NCBI GenBank assembly: GCA_934444365.1
Contig: CAKSCM010000004.1
Location: 84,108-148,107, forward strand
DNA length: 64,000 nucleotides
From: an uncultured Eubacteriales bacterium
Lineage (GTDB): Bacteria; Bacillota; Clostridia; Oscillospirales; Acutalibacteraceae
Direction of reading: 5' to 3'
The translations under genes and the position numbers were made by a program. The notes under the pieces were generated by a model. That model ran no database searches. It had not been told where the DNA came from and saw nothing but the letters and a program-made list of their open reading frames with translations. Shown in pieces: positions 51,983-60,100 of this stretch (within the stretch, counting starts at the first letter, position 1; each line of letters opens with the position of its first letter).

Positions 51983-52912
51983 TCACTGATATTTTACGAT
52001 TTCGGCCGACTCTATAACAACGTCCTCAATCGGCTTGTTGTTATCGTCCACCTGAACGCCGGCAATTGCATCGACCGTTTCAAGTCCCTCAAAGACCTGT
52101 CCGAAAACGGTATGACCGCCCGAAATTCTGAACGCGCCGTCCAGATTTATGTTTCCGCCGTATTTTGCGTAAAGCTCCAAAACATTATCGGGAACCATGT
52201 CAATATCGGGAGTAAGGGGATATTGCGCCGCAAAAAAGTCATTGAAATCGGGATAATACTGGCTGTAACGGCTGTCCGAATCGTACATGCTCTTAAGATA
52301 ATTGTAGTAGGTGGTGTACTGCGGGAGATACTGGGCGGTTTTGTAAGCCTCGTAATACGAGCGCAAATCGGCCGCCGTCTGGCCGTCCGGTCCCTTCTGA
52401 TTTATAAAGAACTGGCTGCCGTTGGTGTTCTTACCGCTGTTGGCCATCGAAAGGGAGCCGCGGAGATTAATGAGATTCGGGGTGAATTCGTCCTCAAAGG
52501 CTTTGCCATAAATGCTTTCTCCGCCGGTTCCCGTTGCGGTCGGATCGCCGCCCTGAATCATGAAATCGTTGATTACACGATGAAATACAATCCCGTTATA
52601 ATATCCCTTGTTTATAAGACCCTTGAAATTTTCTACAGCCTTTGGGGCATACTCCGGAAAAAGTCTTATTTTAATGTCGCCCTTGTTTGTATGCAAAACC
52701 GCGATCTCTTCGCCGGCGGCAGGGGCTTCAAGCTGATAGCCGGCCTTGTCCGCCTTTACCTGTGACGTTTCGGGATAACTGCTCATGTCAACCACCTCGG
52801 ATGAATTATTGCTGCCCGGGTTTTCGTCCTCATCGGCCGAATTACACCCGCCTATAATCGGCAAAAGCAAGGCCGATGCGATTATAAGACTAAGGATCTT
52901 TTTCATTTTCAT
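51983..52912 (-). CDS. Cyclophilin-type peptidyl-prolyl isomerase lipoprotein
   Basis: 309 aa. Signal peptide and lipobox LLPIIGGCNSADE (Cys23), then a Ser/Asp-rich linker and the cyclophilin fold: IRLFPEYAPKAVENFKGL, FHRVINDFMIQGGDPTATGTGGESIYG, LRGSLSMANSGKNTNGSQFFI and HTVFGQVFEGLETVDAI. A Tyr-rich insertion of about 75 residues (roughly 183-262: YYEAYKTAQYLPQYTTYYNYL and on) separates the last two, where usual cyclophilins have a short loop. It assists folding of exported proteins at the outer membrane face; the insertion's role is unknown. Confidence 0.93.
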   Translation of the reverse strand: MKMKKILSLIIASALLLPIIGGCNSADEDENPGSNNSSEVVDMSSYPETSQVKADKAGYQLEAPAAGEEIAVLHTNKGDIKIRLFPEYAPKAVENFKGLINKGYYNGIVFHRVINDFMIQGGDPTATGTGGESIYGKAFEDEFTPNLINLRGSLSMANSGKNTNGSQFFINQKGPDGQTAADLRSYYEAYKTAQYLPQYTTYYNYLKSMYDSDSRYSQYYPDFNDFFAAQYPLTPDIDMVPDNVLELYAKYGGNINLDGAFRISGGHTVFGQVFEGLETVDAIAGVQVDDNNKPIEDVVIESAEIVKYQ

Positions 52913-53467
52913 TTTTACACCTCATATCTTTTTGCATCCGCGGATGCAATCGGTCATATTTTTGGATGCTTGATGTTTTTACGGTCAATGTTTTCGGAAT
53001 CCGCTGCTCCCCACGGGGATAAAGCAGAAAAAACTGCCGTAAAGCCCCCGCTTCGTGCGATTATGCATCTGCCGTACATTTAGTGTAAAATCGGCCATAA
53101 TACCGGCCGCATATTACCGCTAAACGCGGCGGCGCGCGGAGAAAGGGTCGAGCGAAGCCGTACAAAGGGCGCCTGCCGGTTATCTAGGCATAGGATGTTC
53201 GAACCCTTATCGCCCGACACAGGTCTTTTTCGGTTATTTTCCCTTTTTTCGCCTTGGAGGGCGATAAGCCCGCCTTCGTCTCAAAAAAGGAAAATTCCTC
53301 AAAAAATCCTCTGTGTCTGGTGTAAGGCAGTTTTTATAGAGATGATTTGTCATAATGACAAAAATCGATGAAGTTTTTGTTTGCAAAGTTTTTGCAGTCT
53401 TTGGACTTGAATTTAAGACCATAAAAACCGACAAGTGTTCGAATACCCTATGCCTAACCAAACACGC
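52913..53467. other. Gap with a foldback element
   Basis: No gene. 53185-53457 is a foldback element, listed separately. 52913-53184 shows no recognisable feature. Confidence 0.55.
53185..53457. repeat. Foldback (MITE-like) element with CATAGG ends
   Basis: Terminal inverted repeats TAGGCATAGGATGTTCGAAC (53185-53204) and its diverged copy at 53437-53457 (18 of 21 matching when inverted, extending as CTT-TCG). A second inverted pair inside (GACACAGG...TTTTCCCTTTTTT near 53215-53250 with the reverse near 53288-53325). The right end stops 10 bp from the tatD stop codon. No frame within it looks coding. Confidence 0.6.
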
Positions 53468-54250
53468 TTACACTCCGAAAAGGGCTCGCACATTCTCCCT
53501 TGAGGCCGAAATCACCTCGTCGGCGGACATGTTCCTTACCTCGGCGATCCTTTCGGCCGTAAGCCTTATAAGGGAGGAATCGTTGCGCTCTCCCCTGTGG
53601 GGTGCCGGGGTCATATACGGACAGTCGGTCTCAAGCAAAAGACGGTCTATCGGCACGTTTTTTGCCACCTCAAGCGGAACCCGCGCATTTTTAAATGTAA
53701 CGGCGCCGCCGAGGCCGATGTACATGCCCATTTTAACCACCTCGCGCATCATCTCGACGCTCCCCGAAAAGCAGTGCACCACTCCTCTGACCTTGTGCTT
53801 TTGAAGCAGACGGAGGGTGTCGGCGTGGGCCTCCCTGTCGTGTACTATGACCGGAAGGGATACTCGTCTCGCTATATCAAGCTGCCGGGAGAAAATATCG
53901 AGCTGAACCTCTTTGGGCGCACAGTCGTAGTGATATTCGAGCCCTATCTCCCCCACCGCCACGCATTTTTCGTGTGACAAAAGGGGAAGAAAATCCTCCT
54001 CTTTAAATCCGCCCGATGCGGTTATCTCCTGCGGCTGCATGCCGACAGCAGCATAAACGAAGGGATATTTTTCGGCAAGAGAGAGCGAAATGCGGGCCGT
54101 TTCAAGGTCGGTCGCACAGTTTATCACTCCGCAAACCCCCTTGCTTTTAAGACCGATAAGCACCTCATCGCGGTCGCCGTCAAAGGCGGAAGAATCATAA
54201 TGCGCGTGAGAATCAAAAATTTCAGCCGTCATAGCCGTCATATCTGTCAT
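53468..54250 (-). CDS. tatD: TatD-family metal-dependent hydrolase (DNase)
   Basis: Two-metal TIM-barrel nuclease (260 aa). Ligands visible: DSHAHYD (two His), GEIGLEYHYD (Glu), VIVHDREAH (His), VHCFSGSV (His) and ETDCPY (Asp). The frame opens with a small in-frame repeat (MTDMTAMTA); the true start may be any of three ATGs. It lies 10 bp downstream of the aminopeptidase gene and ends against a foldback element. Confidence 0.94.
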   Translation of the reverse strand: MTDMTAMTAEIFDSHAHYDSSAFDGDRDEVLIGLKSKGVCGVINCATDLETARISLSLAEKYPFVYAAVGMQPQEITASGGFKEEDFLPLLSHEKCVAVGEIGLEYHYDCAPKEVQLDIFSRQLDIARRVSLPVIVHDREAHADTLRLLQKHKVRGVVHCFSGSVEMMREVVKMGMYIGLGGAVTFKNARVPLEVAKNVPIDRLLLETDCPYMTPAPHRGERNDSSLIRLTAERIAEVRNMSADEVISASRENVRALFGV

Positions 54251-54260
54251 ATTTTAAAAA

Positions 54261-55667
54261 TTACTTCTCGTCGTAAAATACATACACGGCACGGTATACC
54301 ATGTATACGTCGATCTTGGAAACGACCTCAAAGGGGGCGTGCATGCTGAGCACCGGAACGCCGAGATCGATAACGTCGGCACCGAGATTGGCGATGTATT
54401 TGGCCACGGTACCGCCGCCGCCGCCGTCAACCTTTCCGAGCTCGCCGGTCTGCCAGACGACGTTGTTTTTGTCCATAAGCAAACGGATCTTTCCGGTGAA
54501 TTCGGCCGATGCGTCGGAGGTGTCGCCCTTGCCGCGCGCGCCGGTGTATTTGGTTATAACCGCACCGTAAGAGGCAAGGGACGCGTTTCTCTTTTCAAAG
54601 GCATCGGCAAAGGTCGGATCAAACGCGGCGTTAACGTCGGCCGAGAGGCACTCGGAGGACGCGATAACCTCGTATCCGTCAACACCCTCGACGCCGGCAA
54701 TGTCGTAAATAAAGTTTTTAAGGTAGGCCGACTGAAGTCCGGTGTTGCCGTCGGAGCCGGTCTCCTCCTTGTCGGTAAGCACGGTAACGGTCGTGCGCTC
54801 GGGGTTTTTGCAGTTTACGGCCGCCATCATGGCAGGATACGCGCATACACGGTCATCGTGGCCGTAAGCGCCTATGAGCGAACGGTCAAAGCCGACATCC
54901 CTCGGCTTTGCAGCCGGAACGGCCTCAAGCTCGGCCGAGACAAAATCGTCCTCGGTTATGCCGTATTTTTCGTTAAGCAGCTTTAAAACGTTGAGCTTTA
55001 CAAGCTCCGACTCGCCGTCGGCCGCAAAGGGCAGTCCGCCCACCAAAATGTTAAGCTCCTCGCCGCGGATACCGTCCGACAATGTGCGTTTTGACTGTTC
55101 AACCGCAAGATGAGGCAGAAGATCGGTTACGACAAAGACCGGATCTCCCTCGTCCTCGCCGATATTTACATCAATAACCTCTCCGTCGGCACGAACAATA
55201 GTGCCGTGAAGCGAAAGGGGAACGGTCGGCCACTGATATTTGCGGATTCCGCCGTAATAATGAGTCTTGAAATAGGCAAGATCGGTGTCCTCGTAAAGAG
55301 GATGCTGCTTTAAGTCAAGACGGGGCGAATCTATGTGCGCCGCCGCAATGCGAACGCCCTCGCAAAGCGGCTTTTTGCCGAAAACGCAAAGGATAAGTGA
55401 CTTTTTGTGGTTTACATAATATACCTTGTCGCCGGGAGCGTATTTTTTGCCCTTTTCAAAGGGAACAAAGCCCTCGGATTTTACGAATTCCTCGGCGTAT
55501 TTGCAAAACAGCCTTTCGGTCTTGGCCTTGCCGAGGAACTCAACGTACCCGTCGCAAAAGCTGAATATTTCGGACTTTTCGCTGTCGTTTACCCTCAGCC
55601 AGCCGTTTTTGGGGTCGGAAAAAAGCTTTTCTTTCAAAAGCGCCGCTTGAGATTTTTCGTTAGACAT
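54261..55667 (-). CDS. M18-family aminopeptidase
   Basis: Zinc aminopeptidase of the M18 (aspartyl aminopeptidase) family (468 aa), forming cytoplasmic tetrahedral dodecamers in characterised members. Metal and catalytic residues appear in AAHIDSPRLDLKQ, VLTDKEETGSDGNTGLQ, and the C-terminal VDGGGGGTVAKYIANLGADVIDLGVPVLSMHAPFE. AGGAAG precedes the ATG. Upstream of tatD, with which it may be co-transcribed. Confidence 0.94.
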   Translation of the reverse strand: MSNEKSQAALLKEKLFSDPKNGWLRVNDSEKSEIFSFCDGYVEFLGKAKTERLFCKYAEEFVKSEGFVPFEKGKKYAPGDKVYYVNHKKSLILCVFGKKPLCEGVRIAAAHIDSPRLDLKQHPLYEDTDLAYFKTHYYGGIRKYQWPTVPLSLHGTIVRADGEVIDVNIGEDEGDPVFVVTDLLPHLAVEQSKRTLSDGIRGEELNILVGGLPFAADGESELVKLNVLKLLNEKYGITEDDFVSAELEAVPAAKPRDVGFDRSLIGAYGHDDRVCAYPAMMAAVNCKNPERTTVTVLTDKEETGSDGNTGLQSAYLKNFIYDIAGVEGVDGYEVIASSECLSADVNAAFDPTFADAFEKRNASLASYGAVITKYTGARGKGDTSDASAEFTGKIRLLMDKNNVVWQTGELGKVDGGGGGTVAKYIANLGADVIDLGVPVLSMHAPFEVVSKIDVYMVYRAVYVFYDEK

Positions 55668-56195
55668 GATTTATTCTTCCTTTCATAAAAATCATTATTT
55701 ATAATTATGGTGAGGTTAACATAACTTTTTTATCGGCCGCTTACATGCGATTTATATTCTGCCGATCGGTCTTTCTCCCTTGCCGCTTGATTTTCGGAAT
55801 ATTTGCTTTCGCCAACCTCGTCCGGAACCAAGACAACGGCATAACGGACTGTAACCTATAACATTACTGATCAACGTCCCCGGCACAAAAAAGCTTGCTT
55901 TGCAAACTTCATCCGGCACCGAGATAACGACATAACGGGCCGCAAGTTGTAACATTACAGAAAATGTCCCCGGCATAAAAGGCGGACTGGTCCGCCCGAA
56001 GCACAGATAAGTCGGTAGTTATTTTTCGCGAATCTCGTTTATCGCCGAGATAACGGCACAACGATCTGTAACCTATAACCACCAAATGTCCCCAGCATTA
56101 AAGGGTAAGCAGCTGCTTTTCGCGAATCTCGTTCATCGCCGTGATAACGGCACAACGAGCCGGAAGTTGTAACATTGCAGAACACTTCCCCGGCA
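55668..56195. other. Intergenic array of the GTCCCCGGCAT repeat
   Basis: Entirely non-coding. 55818-56195 is occupied by four repeat units, listed separately. The last unit runs directly into the coaE stop codon. 55668-55817 shows nothing. Confidence 0.6.
55818..56195 (+). repeat. Four-unit intergenic repeat array (GTCCCCGGCAT family)
   Basis: Units contain a conserved block of about 70 bp, roughly CTCGTYCATCGCCGAGATAA, then CGGCAYAACG, TGTAACNTWTAACATTAC and finally ATGTCCCCGGCATTAAA, followed by a variable 15-45 bp piece often with a hairpin (GGCGGAC/GTCCGCC, AGCAGCTGCT). GTCCCCGGCA ends recur at 55876, 55966, 56088 and 56186, spacings of 90, 122 and 98 bp. Further copies lie inverted at 57921-57988 and at 63703-64000. 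Confidence 0.8.
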
Positions 56196-56849
56196 CTAAA
56201 AATGTGTGTGGATGTCGGGGATTCCGCTGCGTATGGCGGCTTCGCACTCCATTTTGCGGACGATGGGCACAAGGTCGGCGGTGAGCTTTCCTATATCGCC
56301 GTTATTATACACCGTATGATTGGCCTTTGAAAGATAGTATTCGTCGCTTTTTTGGGCATTTATACGGCGGTCGGCATCCTCCTCGCTTAAGGAATCGCGC
56401 GCGATTATGCGCTTTTTGCGGACGGCACGGTCGGCCAAAACGGCAATGGTATCATTACAAAGTATGTCCGCTCCGCTCTCGAATAAAAGCGCGGCGTCAA
56501 GAGAAACTATGCTGACACCTTCATTTTCAAGCTCGCGGATGCGGCGGCGGATCTCCATGGTTATAAGCGGATGGGTTATATCGTTTAAAAGTCTGAGCTT
56601 TTCGGGATCCGAAAAGGCTTTTTTCGCAAGCAACGGACGGTCAAGCGTTCCGTCGGGCTTTATAATATCGTCCCCGAAGGCCACGCTCAGCTCGTAAAGC
56701 CCGCGCGAATTCTTTTCGGTTACGGCATGTCCTATAACATCGGCGTCGACCGACTGAATGCCATGCTCCTTTAAAAGAGCCGACACCAACGACTTGCCTG
56801 CTCCGGTCGGACCGGTCAGTCCGACTACGTAAATCCTGCTCATACCCAT
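56196..56849 (-). CDS. coaE: Dephospho-CoA kinase
   Basis: Last step of CoA synthesis, phosphorylating dephospho-CoA at the 3'-OH. P-loop GLTGPTGAGKS (residues 10-20), DADVIGHAVTEKN, and the lid/CoA-site LDAALLFESGADILCNDTIAV are present. 217 aa. GGAGCAGG precedes the ATG. The last codons (IHTHF) and the stop lie at the end of the intergenic repeat array, so the repeat abuts the reading frame. 19 bp after the Sua5-type gene. Confidence 0.95.
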   Translation of the reverse strand: MGMSRIYVVGLTGPTGAGKSLVSALLKEHGIQSVDADVIGHAVTEKNSRGLYELSVAFGDDIIKPDGTLDRPLLAKKAFSDPEKLRLLNDITHPLITMEIRRRIRELENEGVSIVSLDAALLFESGADILCNDTIAVLADRAVRKKRIIARDSLSEEDADRRINAQKSDEYYLSKANHTVYNNGDIGKLTADLVPIVRKMECEAAIRSGIPDIHTHF

Positions 56850-56868
56850 GTTTTTTACCTGCTCCTTG

Positions 56869-57903
56869 TTATTTAAGTTCTATTATGTTAAACGCCGCGC
56901 TTCTTACGAGGCGATTGTAAACCGCGAGCCCGACCCCATTAGTCTCGGGACAGTGAGCAAAAACCTTTTTCGCTCCCATTTCGTCAAGGCGGCGAAGAGC
57001 CGAAAAAAGCTCATGCGCCTGATGTGAAGCGTCGCTGCTTGCCCCGAGGCTGATTTCCGGCACGCGAAGCCGCTTTTCGTCCTCGTCAAAGCAAAGGGCG
57101 TAAACCCCGTCGCCTGCACGATCGTTTACAAAGGCGGCGAATCTGTCGCACCTTCCCTTTACAAGAACAACCTCGGCCTTAGGAGAATAATGCTTGTATT
57201 TCATACCGGGAGCCGACGCAGCATTTCCTTTAAATTCCCCCTCGACGGCAGGATCAAGCTCGATACTTTTGCAAAGAGCGGCCTCGAGCTGCTCGGGCGT
57301 TATTGCCCCCGGACGAAGCAAAACCGGCTTGCCGAAAGCAAGGCTTATAACGGTCGACTCAACCCCGACGTTGCATTCGCCGGAATCAACTATGTACGGA
57401 ACCTTCGAAAGAAGATCATTTATGCAGTGTTCGGCCGTCGTAGGACTCGGCGAGCCCGAAAGATTGGCGCTCGGCGCCGCAAGAGGCACGCCCGACTCCC
57501 TTATAATCGCCCTTGCGACCGGATGAGAGGGCATTCTGACGGCCACCGTATCAAGCCCGGCCGAAACAGTGGCCGGAATCTGATCCGACCGCTTAAGCAC
57601 CATTGTAAGCGGACCCGGCCAGAATTTTTCGGCCAGAATATACGCCTCCCGAGGCACATCGACCGCCACATTTTTAAGCTCGTCCATTGAGGAAATATGC
57701 ACAATCAGCGGATTGTCCTGAGGACGTCCCTTAACCCGGAATACCTCGGCTACGGCCGACGGATCCTTCGCGTTGGCCGCAAGCCCGTAAACCGTTTCGG
57801 TCGGTACGGCCGCAATAAGCCCCAAAGCCAGCGCCGAAGCTACCTCGCGCACCTTACCGATCTGCTTATCGGGATCATTTATCTTTAAAATCTTCGTTTC
57901 CAT
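56869..57903 (-). CDS. L-threonylcarbamoyladenylate synthase (Sua5 type)
   Basis: Makes threonylcarbamoyl-AMP for t6A37 tRNA modification. The YrdC domain has PTETVYGLAANAKDPSAV, RVKGRPQDNPLIVH and LAAPSANLSGSPSPTTA; the additional Sua5 domain (about 210-344) follows the linker MKYKHYSPKAEVVLV. 344 aa, the long form. AAGGAAG precedes the ATG. Lies between prfA and coaE on the minus strand. Confidence 0.95.
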   Translation of the reverse strand: METKILKINDPDKQIGKVREVASALALGLIAAVPTETVYGLAANAKDPSAVAEVFRVKGRPQDNPLIVHISSMDELKNVAVDVPREAYILAEKFWPGPLTMVLKRSDQIPATVSAGLDTVAVRMPSHPVARAIIRESGVPLAAPSANLSGSPSPTTAEHCINDLLSKVPYIVDSGECNVGVESTVISLAFGKPVLLRPGAITPEQLEAALCKSIELDPAVEGEFKGNAASAPGMKYKHYSPKAEVVLVKGRCDRFAAFVNDRAGDGVYALCFDEDEKRLRVPEISLGASSDASHQAHELFSALRRLDEMGAKKVFAHCPETNGVGLAVYNRLVRSAAFNIIELK

Positions 57904-57920
57904 AACATCTTCCTTTTTTA

Positions 57921-57988
57921 TGCCGGGGACATTGGGCAGGTGTGTTACAGGTTACCGCCCGTTGTGCCGTTATCACGGCGGCGGACGT
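57921..57988 (-). repeat. Inverted single copy of the GTCCCCGGCAT repeat
   Basis: Read on the minus strand it contains GCCGTGATAACGGCACAACG, then GGTAACCTGTAACA and AATGTCCCCGGCAT, the same order as in the 55818 array but on the other strand. It fills most of the 136-bp prfA-Sua5 gap. Confidence 0.75.
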
Positions 57989-58039
57989 AAGCCTGAAAAA
58001 CGGACTGACGGCTCGTTATGCCCCGGGCTTGCCCGGTTT

Positions 58040-59119
58040 TTAAGCCTCGACGGCGGGGGAATTGAGCATTTCGGTCCTGGCGGCCGTAATGAGGGCGTCT
58101 ATTATCTCGTCGAGGTCGCCGTTTAATATCTGTTCGAGCTTGTAAAGGGTAAGTCCGATACGATGATCGGAAACGCGGCCCTGCGGATAATTGTAGGTTC
58201 TTATGCGCTCGGAGCGATCGCCCGTTCCGACCTGCGAGCGGCGCTCGGAGGCGATTGCGGCGTTCTGCTCGGCAAGCATCATATCGTAAAGTCGGGAGCG
58301 GAGCACCCGCATGGCCTTTTCGCGGTTTTTATGCTGGCTTCGCTCGTCCTGACATTCCACGACCAGTCCGGTCGGCAGATGGGTTATACGTATGGCCGAT
58401 TCGGTCTTGTTTATATGCTGGCCGCCTGCTCCGCTTGAGCGGTAGGTGTCTATCTGGAGATCGGCCGGATTTATTTCGACCTCAACATCCTCGGCCTCGG
58501 GCAGCACGGCGACGGTAACCGTCGAGGTGTGGATCCGCCCTTGGGTTTCGGTCTCGGGAACACGCTGGACACGATGGACTCCGCTTTCGTATTTAAGACG
58601 CGAATATGCCCCCTCGCCCGAGATTTCAAAGCTTATTTCCTTGAATCCGCCAAGCTCGGTCTCGCTTGAGGATACAACCTCGCAATGCCACGAGCGGGCC
58701 TCGGCGTACATCGAATACATCCGGTAAAGCACCCCTGCGAAGAGGGCTGCCTCCTCGCCGCCGGCACCCGAGCGAATTTCCACAATTACGTTGCGGTCGT
58801 CGTTGGGATCCTTGGGCAAAAGCAGAATTTTAAGCTCGTCGGCGAATTTTTCGAGGTCATTTGACGCATTTTCGTACTCCTCCTCGGCGAGCTGCTTCAT
58901 CTCGCTGTCAAGTCCGCCGGCGTCGAGCATCTCACGGGCAGAATCGCGGTCGTACTCGGCCTTTTTGTATTCCCTGTATTTTTCCACTATGGGAGTAAGC
59001 GATTTGTACTCCTTCATAAGGTTTTTATAACGTTCCTGGTCGCTTACCACATCGGGATCGGAAAGATTCCGGGATATCTCCTCGTAATGCTCGGCGACGC
59101 CTTCCATTTTTTCAAACAT
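58040..59119 (-). CDS. prfA: Peptide chain release factor 1
   Basis: RF1 terminates translation at UAA and UAG. The GGQ loop is SGAGGQHINKTESAIRITH, and the stop-codon-recognition PxT-type motif reads VQRVPETETQGRIHT. The C-terminal RSERIRTYNYPQGRVSDHRI is family-typical. 359 aa. Purine-rich GGAAAACAG site precedes the ATG. Reads toward the Sua5-type gene, as in many Firmicutes. Confidence 0.96.
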   Translation of the reverse strand: MFEKMEGVAEHYEEISRNLSDPDVVSDQERYKNLMKEYKSLTPIVEKYREYKKAEYDRDSAREMLDAGGLDSEMKQLAEEEYENASNDLEKFADELKILLLPKDPNDDRNVIVEIRSGAGGEEAALFAGVLYRMYSMYAEARSWHCEVVSSSETELGGFKEISFEISGEGAYSRLKYESGVHRVQRVPETETQGRIHTSTVTVAVLPEAEDVEVEINPADLQIDTYRSSGAGGQHINKTESAIRITHLPTGLVVECQDERSQHKNREKAMRVLRSRLYDMMLAEQNAAIASERRSQVGTGDRSERIRTYNYPQGRVSDHRIGLTLYKLEQILNGDLDEIIDALITAARTEMLNSPAVEA

Positions 59120-59229
59120 ATATCTGTTTTCCTTTTCTTTTTTACTCTTTTATCGTTGTGTTGCCGCCTTATCGGCACTGTACATCCTCTTGCGGTTTTA
59201 CACGGTAACCCTACCTCGCATTTTTAGGT

Positions 59230-59415
59230 TCAATCGTTATTTCCGATGATTTCGCGGATATATTTCTCGCATTTTGAGCGCGGAAGCATTATTTCGTGAC
59301 CGCAGCCCGTACATTTAAGCCTGAAATCCTGCCCTGTTCGGCACACCAGCATAATGTCGCTGCCGCACGGGTGTTTCTTTTTCATTCTGAGGCGATCGCC
59401 GACCGAAATATTCAA
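59230..59415 (-). CDS. DUF951-family small zinc-ribbon-like protein
   Basis: 61 aa, beginning NISVGDRLRMKKKHPCGSDIMLVCRTGQDFRLKCTGCGHEIMLPRSK. The CG...C...CTGC pattern and size match the DUF951 family of Firmicutes proteins with unknown function, often near ychF or tRNA genes. Two CxxC-like pairs suggest metal binding. It sits 110 bp upstream of prfA on the same strand. Confidence 0.85.
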   Translation of the reverse strand: MNISVGDRLRMKKKHPCGSDIMLVCRTGQDFRLKCTGCGHEIMLPRSKCEKYIREIIGNND

Positions 59416-60100
59416 ATCCGCACCCCTTTTTCAGGTGTTTAGTGTTTCGTTTTTGCTGCTGCAAAAAACGTCAAAAACTATTATGCCGCATCAATCACCG
59501 CAACACGGCGGCATAAAAAATAAAAAAATGCTCCGTTTTGCATAGACGAGGTTATTATATCATAAAAATTATGTCGTGAAAAGAGTATTTATGCCCCTTT
59601 TTCATTTAATCGGGGAGGAAAATCTCCTTTTTTAAGTACATCCCGATAAAAAACGCGGAAAATCGGTTTGAAAAAGCCGTTTTTTAATACCGCTCTCAAA
59701 AACCACCGGTGTAAATCGGCGGCAGTACGGATTGTTGCATCGTGCCGCGTAAATCATTCTGTTTGAAATTCGGACGGATTTTTCCCGTTGTCCGCACGTC
59801 AACGGGAAAAAAGGTAAAAATCCCGCCACGCCCGATAAAAGGCATGACGGGATATTGAATATAAATTATGCTCTTTGCTTATTCCGGACGATTCTACATT
59901 TACTTGCAAAGATTCCGCCCCGGCATGTAACGACACGGACCGATAACTCTCCGGTCGGCCTAAATAAAATCAGCCTGTCGGACAGAATTTCCGTAATACC
60001 GTAAATCTCAACCGTGCCGGCTGTCGATGTTTGTCGGCGCTTTTTGTCCTTTGCCGACAGTCGTCACATTTTTCGCGCCCTGAGAGCCGGAATCATGAGC
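59416..60100 (-). other. Gap upstream of DUF951
   Basis: No gene. Contains a hairpin at about 59482-59513 (TATGCCGC/GCGGCATA), a CCCGTTG/CAACGGG hairpin at about 59782-59806 and the terminator at 59806-59853. 59854-60100 shows nothing. Confidence 0.45.
59806..59853 (-). terminator. Terminator of the SGNH-dockerin gene
   Basis: On the minus strand ATCCCGTCATGCC (59841-59853) pairs with GGCGTGGCGGGAT (59820-59832) with two mismatched or wobble positions, followed by TTTTACCTTTTTT. Confidence 0.6.

Noticed and set aside
53191..53213. GTTCGAAC resembling a tRNA T-arm
   Set aside because: The flanking bases do not pair as a T-stem and no acceptor or anticodon arm is present; it belongs to an inverted repeat.
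55818..56195. CRISPR array
   Set aside because: Repeat blocks are about 70 bp and diverged, unit spacing is irregular (90-122 bp), and no cas gene is nearby.
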